DNA of 64,000 nt from Roseiarcus sp036489975 (GCA_036489975.1 DASXES010000059.1:1-64000); one strand, 5' to 3'. Counted from the stretch's first letter, positions 46,841 to 55,732 are shown. A program made the numbers and translations. Notes: generated from the letters alone by a model not told the origin.

Positions 46841-48673
46841 TCATAGCCGCGGCGCCCGGCCGGCGAAGATGAGCGCTGTCACGCCGACGACGGCGGCAAG
46901 AACCGAACCGATGAAGACCCCGATCTTGGCGGCCTCGAAATCCGCCACCAGCGGGAACGCTTCCCCGGCGATGAACAGCGACATCGTGAATCCGATTCCC
47001 CCCAGCGCCCCCGCTCCCGCAAGCTGCGCCCACGAATATTGTTTCGGCTTGAGCGCGAGCCGCGTCCAGACGGCGAGCGCCGAGGCAAGGAGGATGCCGA
47101 GCGGCTTGCCGATCACGAGCCCGGCGATGATCGCCGCCATCAGCCGCTCGCGACCGCTGAACGTCTCAGCTCTCAACACGACGCCGGCGTTGGCCAGGGC
47201 GAACAGCGGCAGCACCAGATAACTCGATCGCGCGCCGGAGTGGCGGAGCAGGCGGTCGGCCGGCGACTCGATCCGGTCGTGGATCGCGTCAAGCGCGCGC
47301 AGAGCCGGCGTGGACGGCCCATGATGCAGCACCTCGCCGCCGCGCGCCGCTTCGGCGGCGATAAGCGCGCTCGCCTGCGTGGTCAGCGCGGTCAGGTTGG
47401 GGGGCGGTCTTGTGGGAATGAACAGCGCCAGAATCACGCCGGCAAGGGTCGGATGCAGTCCACTCGCCATGACGCAGGCCCACAGGGCGACGCCGAGCAC
47501 GACATAGGGCGCGAGCGCATAGACATGCGACCGGTTCAGCATCGCGAGCCCGCCGATGAGGACCGCCGCCGGCGCAAGATAGATAAGATTGAGTTCGCCT
47601 GAATAGAATACGGCGACCGCCAGGATGGTCCCGAGGTCGTCGACGATCGCCGCCGCGGTGAGGAAGATGCGCAGTTCAACCGGGACCCGCGCTCCGAGCA
47701 TCACGATCAGCGCCACCGCGAAGGCCGTGTCGGTCGACATCGGCACGCCCCAGCCGTGCGACCAGGGTCCGGACGGAACGAAGAGCAGATAGACCGCCGC
47801 CGGCGCGGCCATGCCGCCGATCGCGCCTGCGACCGGCAGCGCTGCGGAGCGCCAGCCCGAGAGATGGCCGACGGTGAACTCGCGCTTGATCTCCAGACCC
47901 ACGACAAGAAAGAACAGCGTCAGCAGCCCGTCATTGATCCAGTGTTGCAGCGACAGTGAAAAGGCGAGACCGCCGAACGTGAGACCGAATTGCTGGTCCC
48001 AGAACGCTGCGAACGCCGGTCCCAGGCGGCTGTTGGTCAAGGCGACGGCGACGATCGTCGCGAGCATGAGGAGGGCGCCCGCCGACGGCCCCCAGCTGGC
48101 GAAACCGAGCGCCGCCGAGCGCACCCGATGACCGAGCGTACCCAGCATCGCATCGGCAAGCGCGCTTTCGTCCCATGGCCCGTCATAGCGGCGGCCATTG
48201 ATGAAGAAGGTCGGGGTGACGATCGCCCCGCTGGCCGCGGCGCTGGCCTCGTCCGCGTCGACCCGCGCCTTCGCGCGGACAACCGACGGATCGTCGAGCA
48301 GACGGCGATCGGCGGCGACGCCGAGGTCGCGCGCGACGGCCTTCACGTCGTCCTCGGTCAAGGCCTGGGAGCGCGTCATCAGCTTGATATGCGCATCCCA
48401 GAAATCCTTCGGATCTTCGGCCCGCTCCACCAGTTCAGCGGCGCGGCGGGCAAGCTCGACGCCGGTGAGAGGCCGATGGCGGAAGACGTAGCGCATACGG
48501 GCGCCGAACTGATCGCGCACTTCCGCGATCCGCTCGTTCGCCGCGCGGCAATAGGGACACGCGTAACTGCCGTATTCGACCAGCGTGATGGCGGCGTCCG
48601 GAGCGCCCAGAATGTGATCGGACTTGTCATCCACTGGCCGATCGAGCCGATTGCCTCGCGTCACATCAGACAT
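46841..48673 (-). CDS. nhaA: Na+/H+ antiporter NhaA fused to an N-terminal DsbA-like thioredoxin domain
   Basis: A 610-residue fusion. Residues about 20-185 are a DsbA-like thioredoxin fold with the redox pair C39-P-Y-C42 and a cis-proline loop (IVTPTFFING). Residues about 190-610 are NhaA with twelve membrane helices. They contain FFLVVGLEIKREFTVG, MSTDTAFAVAL and the paired aspartates in AAIVDDLGTILAVAVFYSGE that bind sodium and protons. The fusion lies on the cytoplasmic side judging from NhaA topology. The same architecture is known in some other proteobacteria, often called NhaA/thioredoxin. It could couple pH or sodium control to redox state. I favour the ATG at 48673; a GTG at 48694 would add seven residues. 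Confidence 0.93.
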   Translation of the reverse strand: MSDVTRGNRLDRPVDDKSDHILGAPDAAITLVEYGSYACPYCRAANERIAEVRDQFGARMRYVFRHRPLTGVELARRAAELVERAEDPKDFWDAHIKLMTRSQALTEDDVKAVARDLGVAADRRLLDDPSVVRAKARVDADEASAAASGAIVTPTFFINGRRYDGPWDESALADAMLGTLGHRVRSAALGFASWGPSAGALLMLATIVAVALTNSRLGPAFAAFWDQQFGLTFGGLAFSLSLQHWINDGLLTLFFLVVGLEIKREFTVGHLSGWRSAALPVAGAIGGMAAPAAVYLLFVPSGPWSHGWGVPMSTDTAFAVALIVMLGARVPVELRIFLTAAAIVDDLGTILAVAVFYSGELNLIYLAPAAVLIGGLAMLNRSHVYALAPYVVLGVALWACVMASGLHPTLAGVILALFIPTRPPPNLTALTTQASALIAAEAARGGEVLHHGPSTPALRALDAIHDRIESPADRLLRHSGARSSYLVLPLFALANAGVVLRAETFSGRERLMAAIIAGLVIGKPLGILLASALAVWTRLALKPKQYSWAQLAGAGALGGIGFTMSLFIAGEAFPLVADFEAAKIGVFIGSVLAAVVGVTALIFAGRAPRL

Positions 48674-48845
48674 GGAAAGATTCTCCGATTCCACTTCGGC
48701 GACGACGGCGACAGGCGAGAAAGCTTCTCAGAGACTGGCGCTGCAATCCATCTTGCCGGATGGTCGATGCTATGATTGAGCATGCCGCGGGCCCGCCGTT
48801 ACACGTACAGGGTCGTTGAGGGCGCGGCGCATTCTCGTCAAGGCC

Positions 48846-49277
48846 ATGTTTGGACAGCTCAGGACACGGTTGCAGGAAGCGCGCGGAGCAAAGCTCAAAC
48901 GGCGGCTCGAGAACACATCCCTCTACGTCGGCGATCTCGGAGACGAACAGGCCGAACGCTTCGGCCGCGGGCTCAATCATCTGTTCCATGACTGGGTCAA
49001 ACGATTCGGGCCGGTCAAGCACTGTGAGGTCCGCATCCGCAAGCACACGGTCAACGAAATGAGGCGCGACGCGCGGCGCCGCTACGAGCATGACATCGGC
49101 GCGGCCTATGCGCTCGAATTCCTCTCCTACCATGTCGAGGCGTCTTATCTGCCCGGCGAGGACGCGGCATTTGTGTACGATTTGACGTCCTACTATATTT
49201 CGCAGGCCGGCGACGCGGCTCGAAGGATGGCGGGCGAGCCGCGGGATGAGAGCGAGCCCGGCTCGAACGGCTTTTGA
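48846..49277 (+). CDS. hypothetical protein
   Basis: A 143-residue soluble protein rich in arginine, glutamate and aromatic residues (KRRLENTSLYVGDLGDEQAE, then MRRDARRRYEHDIGAAYALE). I know no family. The start at 48846 is the first methionine of the compact part; a TTG-like upstream start at 48816 would add ten residues. The gene is divergent from the NhaA fusion. Its end lies close to a signal peptide gene for a periplasmic binding protein (48 bp gap), which suggests a shared transcript. Confidence 0.55.
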   Translation: MFGQLRTRLQEARGAKLKRRLENTSLYVGDLGDEQAERFGRGLNHLFHDWVKRFGPVKHCEVRIRKHTVNEMRRDARRRYEHDIGAAYALEFLSYHVEASYLPGEDAAFVYDLTSYYISQAGDAARRMAGEPRDESEPGSNGF

Positions 49278-49324
49278 TCTCGCCACCCAGGAAGGCGAAG
49301 AGCCATAAAAGTGGGGCGGGTCGG

Positions 49325-50323
49325 ATGCGATTGGCGGTGCTTGCCGTTTTGGCGGGATGGGTCGGTCTGGCTCAGCCGGCCGTTGCGCTCGACAAGGTGA
49401 AGTTCGGCACCAACTGGATGGCCGATCCCGAAGCAGGCGGCTTCTATCAGGCGGTCGCTGACGGCACTTATGCGAAATATGGCCTCGACGTGACGATCGT
49501 GCCCGGCGGCCCGCAGGCGAATGGCGGCCTCATGCTCCTGTTCGGCAAGCTCGATTTCTTCATGGGCGGCGACATGATCGGCAACCTGCTGTCGGCCGAG
49601 GCCAAGCTTCCCCTGGTCGCGGTCGCCGCCGACTTCCAGAAGAGCCCGCAGATTCTGATGTCGCACCCGGACGTGGGGTTGGACAAATGGGTCGATCTTC
49701 CCAAGGCCAAGCCCGTCTATGTCGGCGCCGGCGCGATCCAGACTTTCTACGCCTGGCTCCGGCTCGCCTATGGCTTCAAGGACGAGAACATCCGGCCCTA
49801 CAATTACAACTCCGCCCCCTTCATCATGAACATGAACTCGATCCAGCAAGGCTACGTCACCGCCGAGCCGTACGAGATCGAAAGGCAGGGCCATTTCAAG
49901 CCGAACGTGTTCCTGCTCTCCGACTACGGTTATGACACCTATTCGACCTTGATCGTCACGCGCGCCGGAATCGTGGAGAAGAGTCCCGATCTGGTGCAGC
50001 GGTTCGTCAACGCTTCGGCGATCGGCTGGTATCACTATCTCTACGGCGACAATTCCAAGGCCAACGCGCTCATCAAGCTCGATAATCCTGACATCAACGA
50101 CGACCAGATCGCGTTCTCGATCGCAGCAATGAAGCAAAACGGCATCGTCGATTCGGGCGATGCGCTCAAGCTCGGCATCGGCGCCATGACCGACGCGCGC
50201 TGGGAGGACTTCTTCGACAAGATGGTGGCGACCGGGATGGTCGACAAACGCACCGAGTACAAGCACGCCTACACCTTGCAGTTCGTCGACAAGGGGGTGG
50301 GGCTCGATCTCAGGCCGAAGTGA
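49325..50323 (+). CDS. ABC transporter substrate-binding protein (NMT1/SsuA-like)
   Basis: A 332-residue periplasmic receptor. The signal peptide (residues about 1-22, LAVLAVLAGWVGLAQPAVA) precedes VKFGTNWMADPEAGGFYQAVADGTYAKYG, the typical start of the NMT1/THI5-like group that binds thiamine precursors, sulfonates or nitrate-like ligands. The start at 49325 is chosen because it begins the signal peptide; a TTG at 49274 would add 17 residues. No permease or ATPase gene is adjacent, so it is an orphan receptor in this window. Confidence 0.85.
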   Translation: MRLAVLAVLAGWVGLAQPAVALDKVKFGTNWMADPEAGGFYQAVADGTYAKYGLDVTIVPGGPQANGGLMLLFGKLDFFMGGDMIGNLLSAEAKLPLVAVAADFQKSPQILMSHPDVGLDKWVDLPKAKPVYVGAGAIQTFYAWLRLAYGFKDENIRPYNYNSAPFIMNMNSIQQGYVTAEPYEIERQGHFKPNVFLLSDYGYDTYSTLIVTRAGIVEKSPDLVQRFVNASAIGWYHYLYGDNSKANALIKLDNPDINDDQIAFSIAAMKQNGIVDSGDALKLGIGAMTDARWEDFFDKMVATGMVDKRTEYKHAYTLQFVDKGVGLDLRPK

Positions 50324-50504
50324 TCGGGCAAGACGCCTCGCCTCGCACCCCCGACTTTTCGGCTGGCATCGCCGGCGAGAACGCCAACCTGATACGCCGC
50401 GTGAGCCGGCTCACAGACCGCCGCAAAGCCCGCCCCTAGGTTCGTCGACGGGGGCCGCCGGGATCGTCCGCGCGCGTCCCTCAAGCGCAACGAGGGGATG
50501 CGTG

Positions 50505-50819
50505 ATGCCGAGAACGATCCGGAAATTTTGGGGCCCGTTGCAAGGGCGTGCGACGCTCAATTTCAATTGGCCGATCATCAATCACGACTCTGTCGTGCTC
50601 GTCAGCGCCGCCGAATATGTCGTCGCGCAACCGCAGACGAACGAGCACCGCTTCATTGGCGCGGCCTCGATCACGGTCGAGAACATTGCGCCGCATGGAC
50701 CGCCCTTCGATCCCAATCATGGCGTGACTTTTGTCGTGAATGTCGACTGGCCGCATCCGCTGACCATCGTCACCGACATCACCGTCCTCGACAGTCCGCC
50801 GGTCGAAGTGGACCGCTAG
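50505..50819 (+). CDS. stand-alone copy of the protease N-terminal domain
   Basis: A 104-residue protein that is about two-thirds identical, by eye, to residues 1-100 of the next gene. Shared strings are TIRKYWG/TIRKFWG, APHGPPFDPNHGVTFVV and IVTDITVLD. It has no catalytic residues and no signal peptide. It ends where the protease domain would begin. The start at 50505 follows CGAGGGG by seven bases. It might bind the protease's substrate or act as its inhibitor or shielding partner; this is inference. The two genes are separated by 9 bp and form an operon. Confidence 0.7.
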   Translation: MPRTIRKFWGPLQGRATLNFNWPIINHDSVVLVSAAEYVVAQPQTNEHRFIGAASITVENIAPHGPPFDPNHGVTFVVNVDWPHPLTIVTDITVLDSPPVEVDR

Positions 50820-50828
50820 GGGGCAGCC

Positions 50829-51728
50829 ATGGCGCAGACAATCCGCAAATACTGGGGCGCGTTCAAAGGACACGTCACGCTCAACTACAACTGGCCGGTG
50901 ATCGACCACGATTCCGTCGTGCTCGTCACCGTCTCCGAATACAACAGCAATCACGTCCGCTTCATCGGAAGCGCCACCATCGGCGTCTCGAACGTCGCGC
51001 CGCACGGGCCGCCGTTCGATCCGAACCACGGCGTGACCTTCGTCGTGCATGTCGACTGGGGTTCGCCGCTCAATATTGTGACCGACATCACCGTTCTCGA
51101 CAAGCCGGCCGAGATCCAGACCTATGTCCCTCCCTCGCCGCGCAACATCGGGCTTCGGATGCAATATCAGGAGACGACCGAGTGGTGCTGGATGGCGGTG
51201 GCGACCAGCGTCAGCCATTTCTACAATCCGGCCAGCACATGGACGCAGTGCCAGGTGATGACGGTCGTGGGCCACAACGTGAACGGCTTTCCCGCCGACA
51301 CCAGCGCCTGCCCGAGCGCGGCGGTGCTTGCGGCCCATCCCGAGCTGGGGCCGATCCTCGCCAATCCTTACGACCAGAGGGCGGAGTTCGTTCTCAATAA
51401 TCCAGCTTATGGGATCGACCCGCGCTACATCAAATCGGGCGGCGTGTCCGACCCCTTAAAAGTGACCGGCAATCTCGGCTCGATCCAGCCAAGCAGCCTT
51501 TCGCTGGCGCAGATCGCCGCCGAGGTGAACGCCGGGCGCCCGGTGATCGCGGCAATCACCTGGTTCTCTGGCGGGTCGCATTTCGTGGCGATCGCGGGCG
51601 TCGACGGCGACAGCATGCTGATCCTCGACCCCGTCAACGGCCAGTCGGTCGTCCGGTTCGGCGCCTTTCCCGGCTCCTATTTCGGCGGAGCCAAACAGGA
51701 CGAGTATGTGTTCACCAAACGGGCCTGA
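50829..51728 (+). CDS. papain-like cysteine protease with an N-terminal beta domain
   Basis: A 299-residue protein with two domains. Residues 1-100 form a beta-rich domain shared with the upstream gene. Residues about 105-299 are a papain-like (C39/C70-type) peptidase. The oxyanion glutamine Q114 sits six residues before the nucleophile C120 in QETTEWCWMAV; the histidine is H251 in GGSHFVAIAGV and the third residue is D267 or N270 in LDPVNG. No signal peptide is seen, so it would act in the cytoplasm or leave by a special route. Its natural target is unknown. A strong terminator-like hairpin follows. Confidence 0.85.
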   Translation: MAQTIRKYWGAFKGHVTLNYNWPVIDHDSVVLVTVSEYNSNHVRFIGSATIGVSNVAPHGPPFDPNHGVTFVVHVDWGSPLNIVTDITVLDKPAEIQTYVPPSPRNIGLRMQYQETTEWCWMAVATSVSHFYNPASTWTQCQVMTVVGHNVNGFPADTSACPSAAVLAAHPELGPILANPYDQRAEFVLNNPAYGIDPRYIKSGGVSDPLKVTGNLGSIQPSSLSLAQIAAEVNAGRPVIAAITWFSGGSHFVAIAGVDGDSMLILDPVNGQSVVRFGAFPGSYFGGAKQDEYVFTKRA

Positions 51729-51801
51729 ACGGGTCGCCCCTCGAGCCCAGCCGTCCATTCTTCCGGCGCCAAGCAGGGGTATGAGTCGCCACCGAGCAAA
51801 C

Positions 51802-51827
51802 GAGGGCGGGGCTTGACCCCCGCCCTC
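51802..51827 (+). terminator. GC-rich hairpin, probable terminator of the protease operon
   Basis: A perfect 10-bp stem GAGGGCGGGG/CCCCGCCCTC with the 6-nt loop CTTGAC lies 73 bp after the protease stop. The tail AATGACTTT has few T residues, so it may be a Rho-assisted or bidirectional terminator and not a strong intrinsic one. Confidence 0.55.
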
Positions 51828-51850
51828 AATGACTTTGAGCGAGATCGGCG

Positions 51851-52039
51851 ATGTCCCACACGCTGATCGTCATCGGCCTCGCCATCGCGGCTGTCGGCCT
51901 GCTTTGGCCGTGGATCGCGCGGCTCGGGCTCGCGACATCTTAATTCAGCGCGAAAGCCTCACCGTCTGCACGCCGATCACGACGGGCATTCTTTTTAAGT
52001 GCAATTCTGTCGCTTATTCTGTGGCTGTGCTCGCGCTGA
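51851..52039 (+). pseudogene. frameshifted DUF2905 membrane protein gene
   Basis: The plus strand starts MSHTLIVIGLAIAAVGLLWP and W-I-A-R-L-G-L, the usual DUF2905 beginning, then meets TAA at 51944. A shifted frame continues DILIQRESLTVCTPITTGIL, and a third frame gives ILSLILWLCSR to TGA at 52039. Together they reconstruct the two-helix DUF2905 protein, but a short internal deletion (about the GRLPG segment) and a second shift break it. DUF2905 proteins are small membrane proteins of unknown role. The 3' end abuts the palindromic repeat. Confidence 0.75.
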
Positions 52040-52050
52040 GCGATTGCCCC

Positions 52051-52175
52051 CCTCATCCTCAGGAGCAAAGCGCGGCTTTGCGTCTCGAAGGATGCTCCAG
52101 TGAGCGAAGGCGGTCGCGCCCGTAACAACCTTCGAGACGCGCCTTCGGCGCTCCTTGAGGCACGAGGCGGAGACT
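52051..52175. repeat. rhizobial-type palindromic repeat (RPE-like)
   Basis: The strings CCTCATCCTCAGGAGC, GCGTCTCGAAGG (52080-52091) and its reverse complement CCTTCGAGACGC (52129-52140), then CTCCTTGAGGCACGAG form nested dyads. This matches the dispersed CATCCTGAGGAGC...GTCTCGAAGGATG element of Bradyrhizobium-like and methylotrophic genomes. It lies between the DUF2905 remnant and alkB and may end transcription for both. Confidence 0.75.
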
Positions 52176-52177
52176 GT

Positions 52178-52798
52178 TCATCCTCTGTCCGGTGCGACCA
52201 GCGTCCGCAGGGTGATCGAATAGCGAAGGCGGTCAAGCGCCGGAATGCTGTGCTCCCAGACCGTGCGGGCCGGTCCCGAGAGCAGATAGGCCGAGCGCGG
52301 CTCGACGATGAGCGACGCGCGCTCCCACCTCTCGCCCGTCTTGCGGCGAAAGCGGAGGTTGCAGGGCGCGAGCAGCGACACGGCCGTAACCTCGTCGAAC
52401 TGAGCCTTGTCGCGGTGCCAGCCGATGCCTGCGCCCGGCTGATATTGATTGATGAGAACCTGGCGGAAGGTCTCCGCTGGCCGGTCGAACAGCGCCGCGA
52501 CCTTGCGCCGCAGCGCTTCGAGAAACTCCGGAAACGGCGCGGACTCGACCACCGAGCGGCTGCCGTAATCATAACGGTAGCCGAAGCTCACAACGTGGCG
52601 GTTGGCCAAGTACCCATGAAAGTCGAACGGCTTGAACGGAAGCGCGCTCAACTCACGCGCGAGCCCCGCCTCCTCGTCGGCGGACAGAACATCGGCATGA
52701 TAGCGGAACCCCTCCGGCAGGCCCGTGGGCGCGGCGAACAGACCGGGTTCCCCGGAGAATGAGGAAGCGCGGATGCGACTGCGGGTGGCTGGTTTCAT
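52178..52798 (-). CDS. alkB: alpha-ketoglutarate-dependent dioxygenase AlkB
   Basis: A 206-residue oxidative DNA/RNA demethylase that repairs 1-methyladenine and 3-methylcytosine. The iron ligands are the H-x-D in IGWHRDKAQFDEV and the histidine in VWEHSIPAL; the arginines R-x5-R of the 2-oxoglutarate site are in RLRYSITLRTL. The start at 52798 is the only family-like one; the longer frame upstream is not. No adaptive-response ada gene is nearby. It lies downstream of a leader with an AT-rich patch (about 52915-52945). Confidence 0.92.
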   Translation of the reverse strand: MKPATRSRIRASSFSGEPGLFAAPTGLPEGFRYHADVLSADEEAGLARELSALPFKPFDFHGYLANRHVVSFGYRYDYGSRSVVESAPFPEFLEALRRKVAALFDRPAETFRQVLINQYQPGAGIGWHRDKAQFDEVTAVSLLAPCNLRFRRKTGERWERASLIVEPRSAYLLSGPARTVWEHSIPALDRLRYSITLRTLVAPDRG

Positions 52799-53129
52799 GC
52801 CCAAATAGATGGGAAGTCTCGGGGGGCATCCAAATCGAGAATGCCAAGCTGGGCAAAACGACCTTGAGGCCCCGTCCGACACGCCAGTTTGCATGCGCAG
52901 GCCGAACTTCCCTCCCGCCTATAATTACAGATACATTCAGTTTTATCAAGGGATAGGGTTTTGGACCCCGCCTTCTATCCCATCGCTTGTTTGACCCTCC
53001 CCGACAGCCGCGTTCTAAAACCGTCTTTTTTGAACGCGCCCGTAAACCGGCTCCTAAGCCTCTGAAATCCTTAGGGCGCGCCGGTAAAATGGCGGCTAGA
53101 CCAGAATCCGGTCACCAACGCCCGCCCTC
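52799..53129. other. intergenic region between alkB and cobT
   Basis: About 330 bp with no gene. It contains a short inverted repeat GGGATAG (52950-52956)/CTATCCC (52975-52981) and a locally AT-rich stretch at about 52915-52945 that may be the alkB promoter. Nothing else is recognised. Confidence 0.45.
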
Positions 53130-55067
53130 TCATGCGACCTTCCGGCCGCGCCTTGCGCCCCGCGCGGGCCTCGCCGGTTCGGGCGGGGCGGCGTTCTCGT
53201 CGAACAGCTCCGCGAGCTTTTCTGTCATCGCCCCGCCCAGCTCCTCGGCGTCGACGATCGTCACCGCGCGCTTATAGTAGCGCGTCACGTCGTGGCCGAT
53301 GCCGATGGCGATCAGCTCGACCGGCGAGCGCGTCTCGATCTCCTCGATCACATAGCGCAGGTGGCGCTCGAGATAGTTGCCCGGGTTGACGGAGAGGGTC
53401 GAATCGTCGACCGGCGCGCCGTCGGAGATCATCATCAGGATCTTGCGCTGCTCCGGGCGGCCGAGCAGGCGCTGGTGGGCCCAGTCGAGCGCCTCGCCGT
53501 CGATGTTCTCCTTGAGGAGCCCTTCACGCATCATGAGGCCGAGGTTCCGGCGCGCGCGCCGCCAGGGCGCGTCCGCGGACTTGTAGATGAGATGGCGCAG
53601 GTCGTTGAGACGTCCCGGATTGGGCGCCTTGCCGGCCTGAAGCCAGGACTCGCGCGATTGTCCGCCTTTCCATGCGCGGGTGGTGAAGCCGAGAATCTCG
53701 ACCTTCACGCCGCAGCGCTCGAGCGTGCGGGCGAGGATGTCGGCGCAGGTCGCAGCGACCGTGATCGGGCGCCCGCGCATCGAACCGGAATTGTCGATGA
53801 GCAGCGTCACCGTCGTGTCGCGGAACGCCATGTCCTTCTCCTGCTTGAAGGACAACGGCTGCTGCGGGTCGATGATGACGCGGGGCAGGCGCGCGGGATC
53901 GAGCACGCCCTCTTCGAGGTCGAACTCCCACGATCGGCTCTGCTGCGCCATCAGGCGCCGCTGCAACCGGTTGGCGAGACGGGCGACGACGGAGTGCAGA
54001 GCCTGGAGCTGCTTGTCGAGATAGTCGCGCAGCCGTTGCAATTCGTCGGGATCGCACAATTCGTCGGCTTCGACGACCTCGTCGAACCGGGTGGTGAAAG
54101 CCTTGTAGTCCGGCCCGCGCTTTGCTGCAGCCTGAGGCTGCGGCGGGCGGCTCTCCGCGGCTTCTTCGGCCTCGCCGGCTTCACCCTCGTCCTCCAGTTC
54201 CGACGATGGCGCGTCCACAGTGTCCATGGCGCTTTCGTCGGCGTCGTCAGCGGTCTCGTCGGCCGTCTCGCGCTGCGTCGAATCCTGACTGGACTGGTCT
54301 TCGCCCTCGCCTTCAGCCTCGTCGGCCTCATCGGGCGGCTTCTTGTCCTCCGTCTCGTCATCGGATTCGTCGGCGTCGGCGTCGGACTCGTTCGCAAGCC
54401 CGAGCGATGAGAGAACCTTGCGCACCAGCTTCGCGTAAGCGCGCTGGTCGAGGAGGGCGTCGGTCAGCCGATCGAGATCGGGGCCGGCCTTCTCCTCGAT
54501 AAAGGGCCGCCACAGCTCGACCAGCCGCGCCGCGCCGCGCGGCGGCGCGAGCCCGGTCATGCGCTCACGGGCGAGCATCGCCACCGCGTCCTCCATAGGC
54601 GCCTCCTCGCGCGTGCGCGCTTCGGCGAAGGGGCTGCGGTGGTACCGGTCGTCGAGCATGGCGGTGATGTTCGACGCCACGCCCTGCATGCGGCGCGAGC
54701 CGATCGCCTCGACCCGGGCCTGTTCGACCGCATCGAACAGGGCCCGCGCCGGCGGGCTCTGCGGCGCGAGGCGCCGGTGCAGCGCATCGCTGTGGCAGGC
54801 GAGCCTGAGCGCGAAGGAATCGGCGAGACCGCGGACGATCGCCGCCTCGCGCGGATTGGGCTTGCGCGGGGGCTCGGGCAGGCGCGCCTTGGCGCCCTCG
54901 GGCGAGGCGATCAGGGACGGCTTGTCGGCCGAAAAGGCGATCTCGAGGTCAGGCTGACGCGCCAGCGCCCGCGTGCACGAGGCGAGCGCCCGCTTGAACG
55001 GCTCATTCGGGATTTCAGCCTTGCCGGCTGGCTTGCGATTGGTCGCCTTGACGTCGACGCTCGACAT
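53130..55067 (-). CDS. cobT: cobaltochelatase subunit CobT
   Basis: A 645-residue subunit of the aerobic (late cobalt insertion) cobalamin pathway. Residues about 1-210 are the N-terminal CobT domain, then comes a long acidic linker (about 215-310, rich in D/E as in DADADESDDETEDKKPPDE). The C-terminal VWA domain carries the MIDAS motif DNSGSMRG (about residue 430). With CobS (an AAA+ ATPase) and CobN it inserts Co2+ into hydrogenobyrinic acid a,c-diamide. CobS is not in the window. The MSSVDVKATNRKPAG start looks correct. Confidence 0.96.
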   Translation of the reverse strand: MSSVDVKATNRKPAGKAEIPNEPFKRALASCTRALARQPDLEIAFSADKPSLIASPEGAKARLPEPPRKPNPREAAIVRGLADSFALRLACHSDALHRRLAPQSPPARALFDAVEQARVEAIGSRRMQGVASNITAMLDDRYHRSPFAEARTREEAPMEDAVAMLARERMTGLAPPRGAARLVELWRPFIEEKAGPDLDRLTDALLDQRAYAKLVRKVLSSLGLANESDADADESDDETEDKKPPDEADEAEGEGEDQSSQDSTQRETADETADDADESAMDTVDAPSSELEDEGEAGEAEEAAESRPPQPQAAAKRGPDYKAFTTRFDEVVEADELCDPDELQRLRDYLDKQLQALHSVVARLANRLQRRLMAQQSRSWEFDLEEGVLDPARLPRVIIDPQQPLSFKQEKDMAFRDTTVTLLIDNSGSMRGRPITVAATCADILARTLERCGVKVEILGFTTRAWKGGQSRESWLQAGKAPNPGRLNDLRHLIYKSADAPWRRARRNLGLMMREGLLKENIDGEALDWAHQRLLGRPEQRKILMMISDGAPVDDSTLSVNPGNYLERHLRYVIEEIETRSPVELIAIGIGHDVTRYYKRAVTIVDAEELGGAMTEKLAELFDENAAPPEPARPARGARRGRKVA

Positions 55068-55270
55068 TCGGGGCCTTCAAAAAGCTGGGCGCCAGCAGCG
55101 CTAGAGTTTTCTATAGGCCGCGCGCCAAGGCCGCGGCAAGGCGAGCCGCTCGAAACGCCAGTCAGGGACGGAATGAAGATCAGGCGGTTAGAACCCGCTC
55201 ACTTACGCCATATGGGTGACAGGATGGCCGAAAATCAACTGGCCCGCGGGCCCGACGCCGCCCGCTGCCC

Positions 55271-55732
55271 CTAGAGGGAGCCACGGCGCCAGGCGTCAAC
55301 CGACCATGGGCCGGGGCCGAGCAGAGCCAGGGTGAGAAAGCCACCGGCCATCGCAACATTCTTCTGCAACTGAATCGCCTGATCAGCGCCCGTGTGGAAG
55401 AACAGCGCCGTCAACAGGCAGAAGCCGAAAAGCGCAATCGCCGCCCAGCGCGTCTTCCAGCCGAGCAACACGAGGAGCCCGCCGCCGAGTTCGGTCAGAA
55501 TGACCAGCGGCAAGAGCCGCCCGTCCACCCCGTGGGCCCGCATATAGCCGGCGACGCCGGCGTAGCCTGCGATCTTGCCCACGCCCTCGACGATGAAAAT
55601 GTAAGCCAGCATGGCGCGGGCGACGAGCCCGAGCGGGCCGGCCCAGCGCGCAAGGAAATTGAGGTCCGCGTCGAAAGCGAGCCGGGGCGCGCCGGGCCCA
55701 GCCTCTTCGCGCGTGGTTCGCGCCTGCGACAT
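55271..55732 (-). CDS. DoxX family membrane protein
   Basis: A 153-residue protein with four predicted membrane helices and the DoxX pattern: RAMLAYIFIVEGVGKIAGYAG (first helix), VILTELGGGLLVLLGWKTRW (second), AIALFGFCLLTALFFH and a final helix before GPWSVDAW. DoxX-like proteins are linked to thiosulfate oxidation subunits or to redox stress complexes; function here is unknown. It is downstream of no partner on its strand. Confidence 0.88.
   Translation of the reverse strand: MSQARTTREEAGPGAPRLAFDADLNFLARWAGPLGLVARAMLAYIFIVEGVGKIAGYAGVAGYMRAHGVDGRLLPLVILTELGGGLLVLLGWKTRWAAIALFGFCLLTALFFHTGADQAIQLQKNVAMAGGFLTLALLGPGPWSVDAWRRGSL

Noticed and set aside
52950..52981. Inverted repeat GGGATAG/CTATCCC between alkB and cobT
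   Set aside because: The stem has only 7 bp and an 18-nt loop, so it is too weak to call a terminator.
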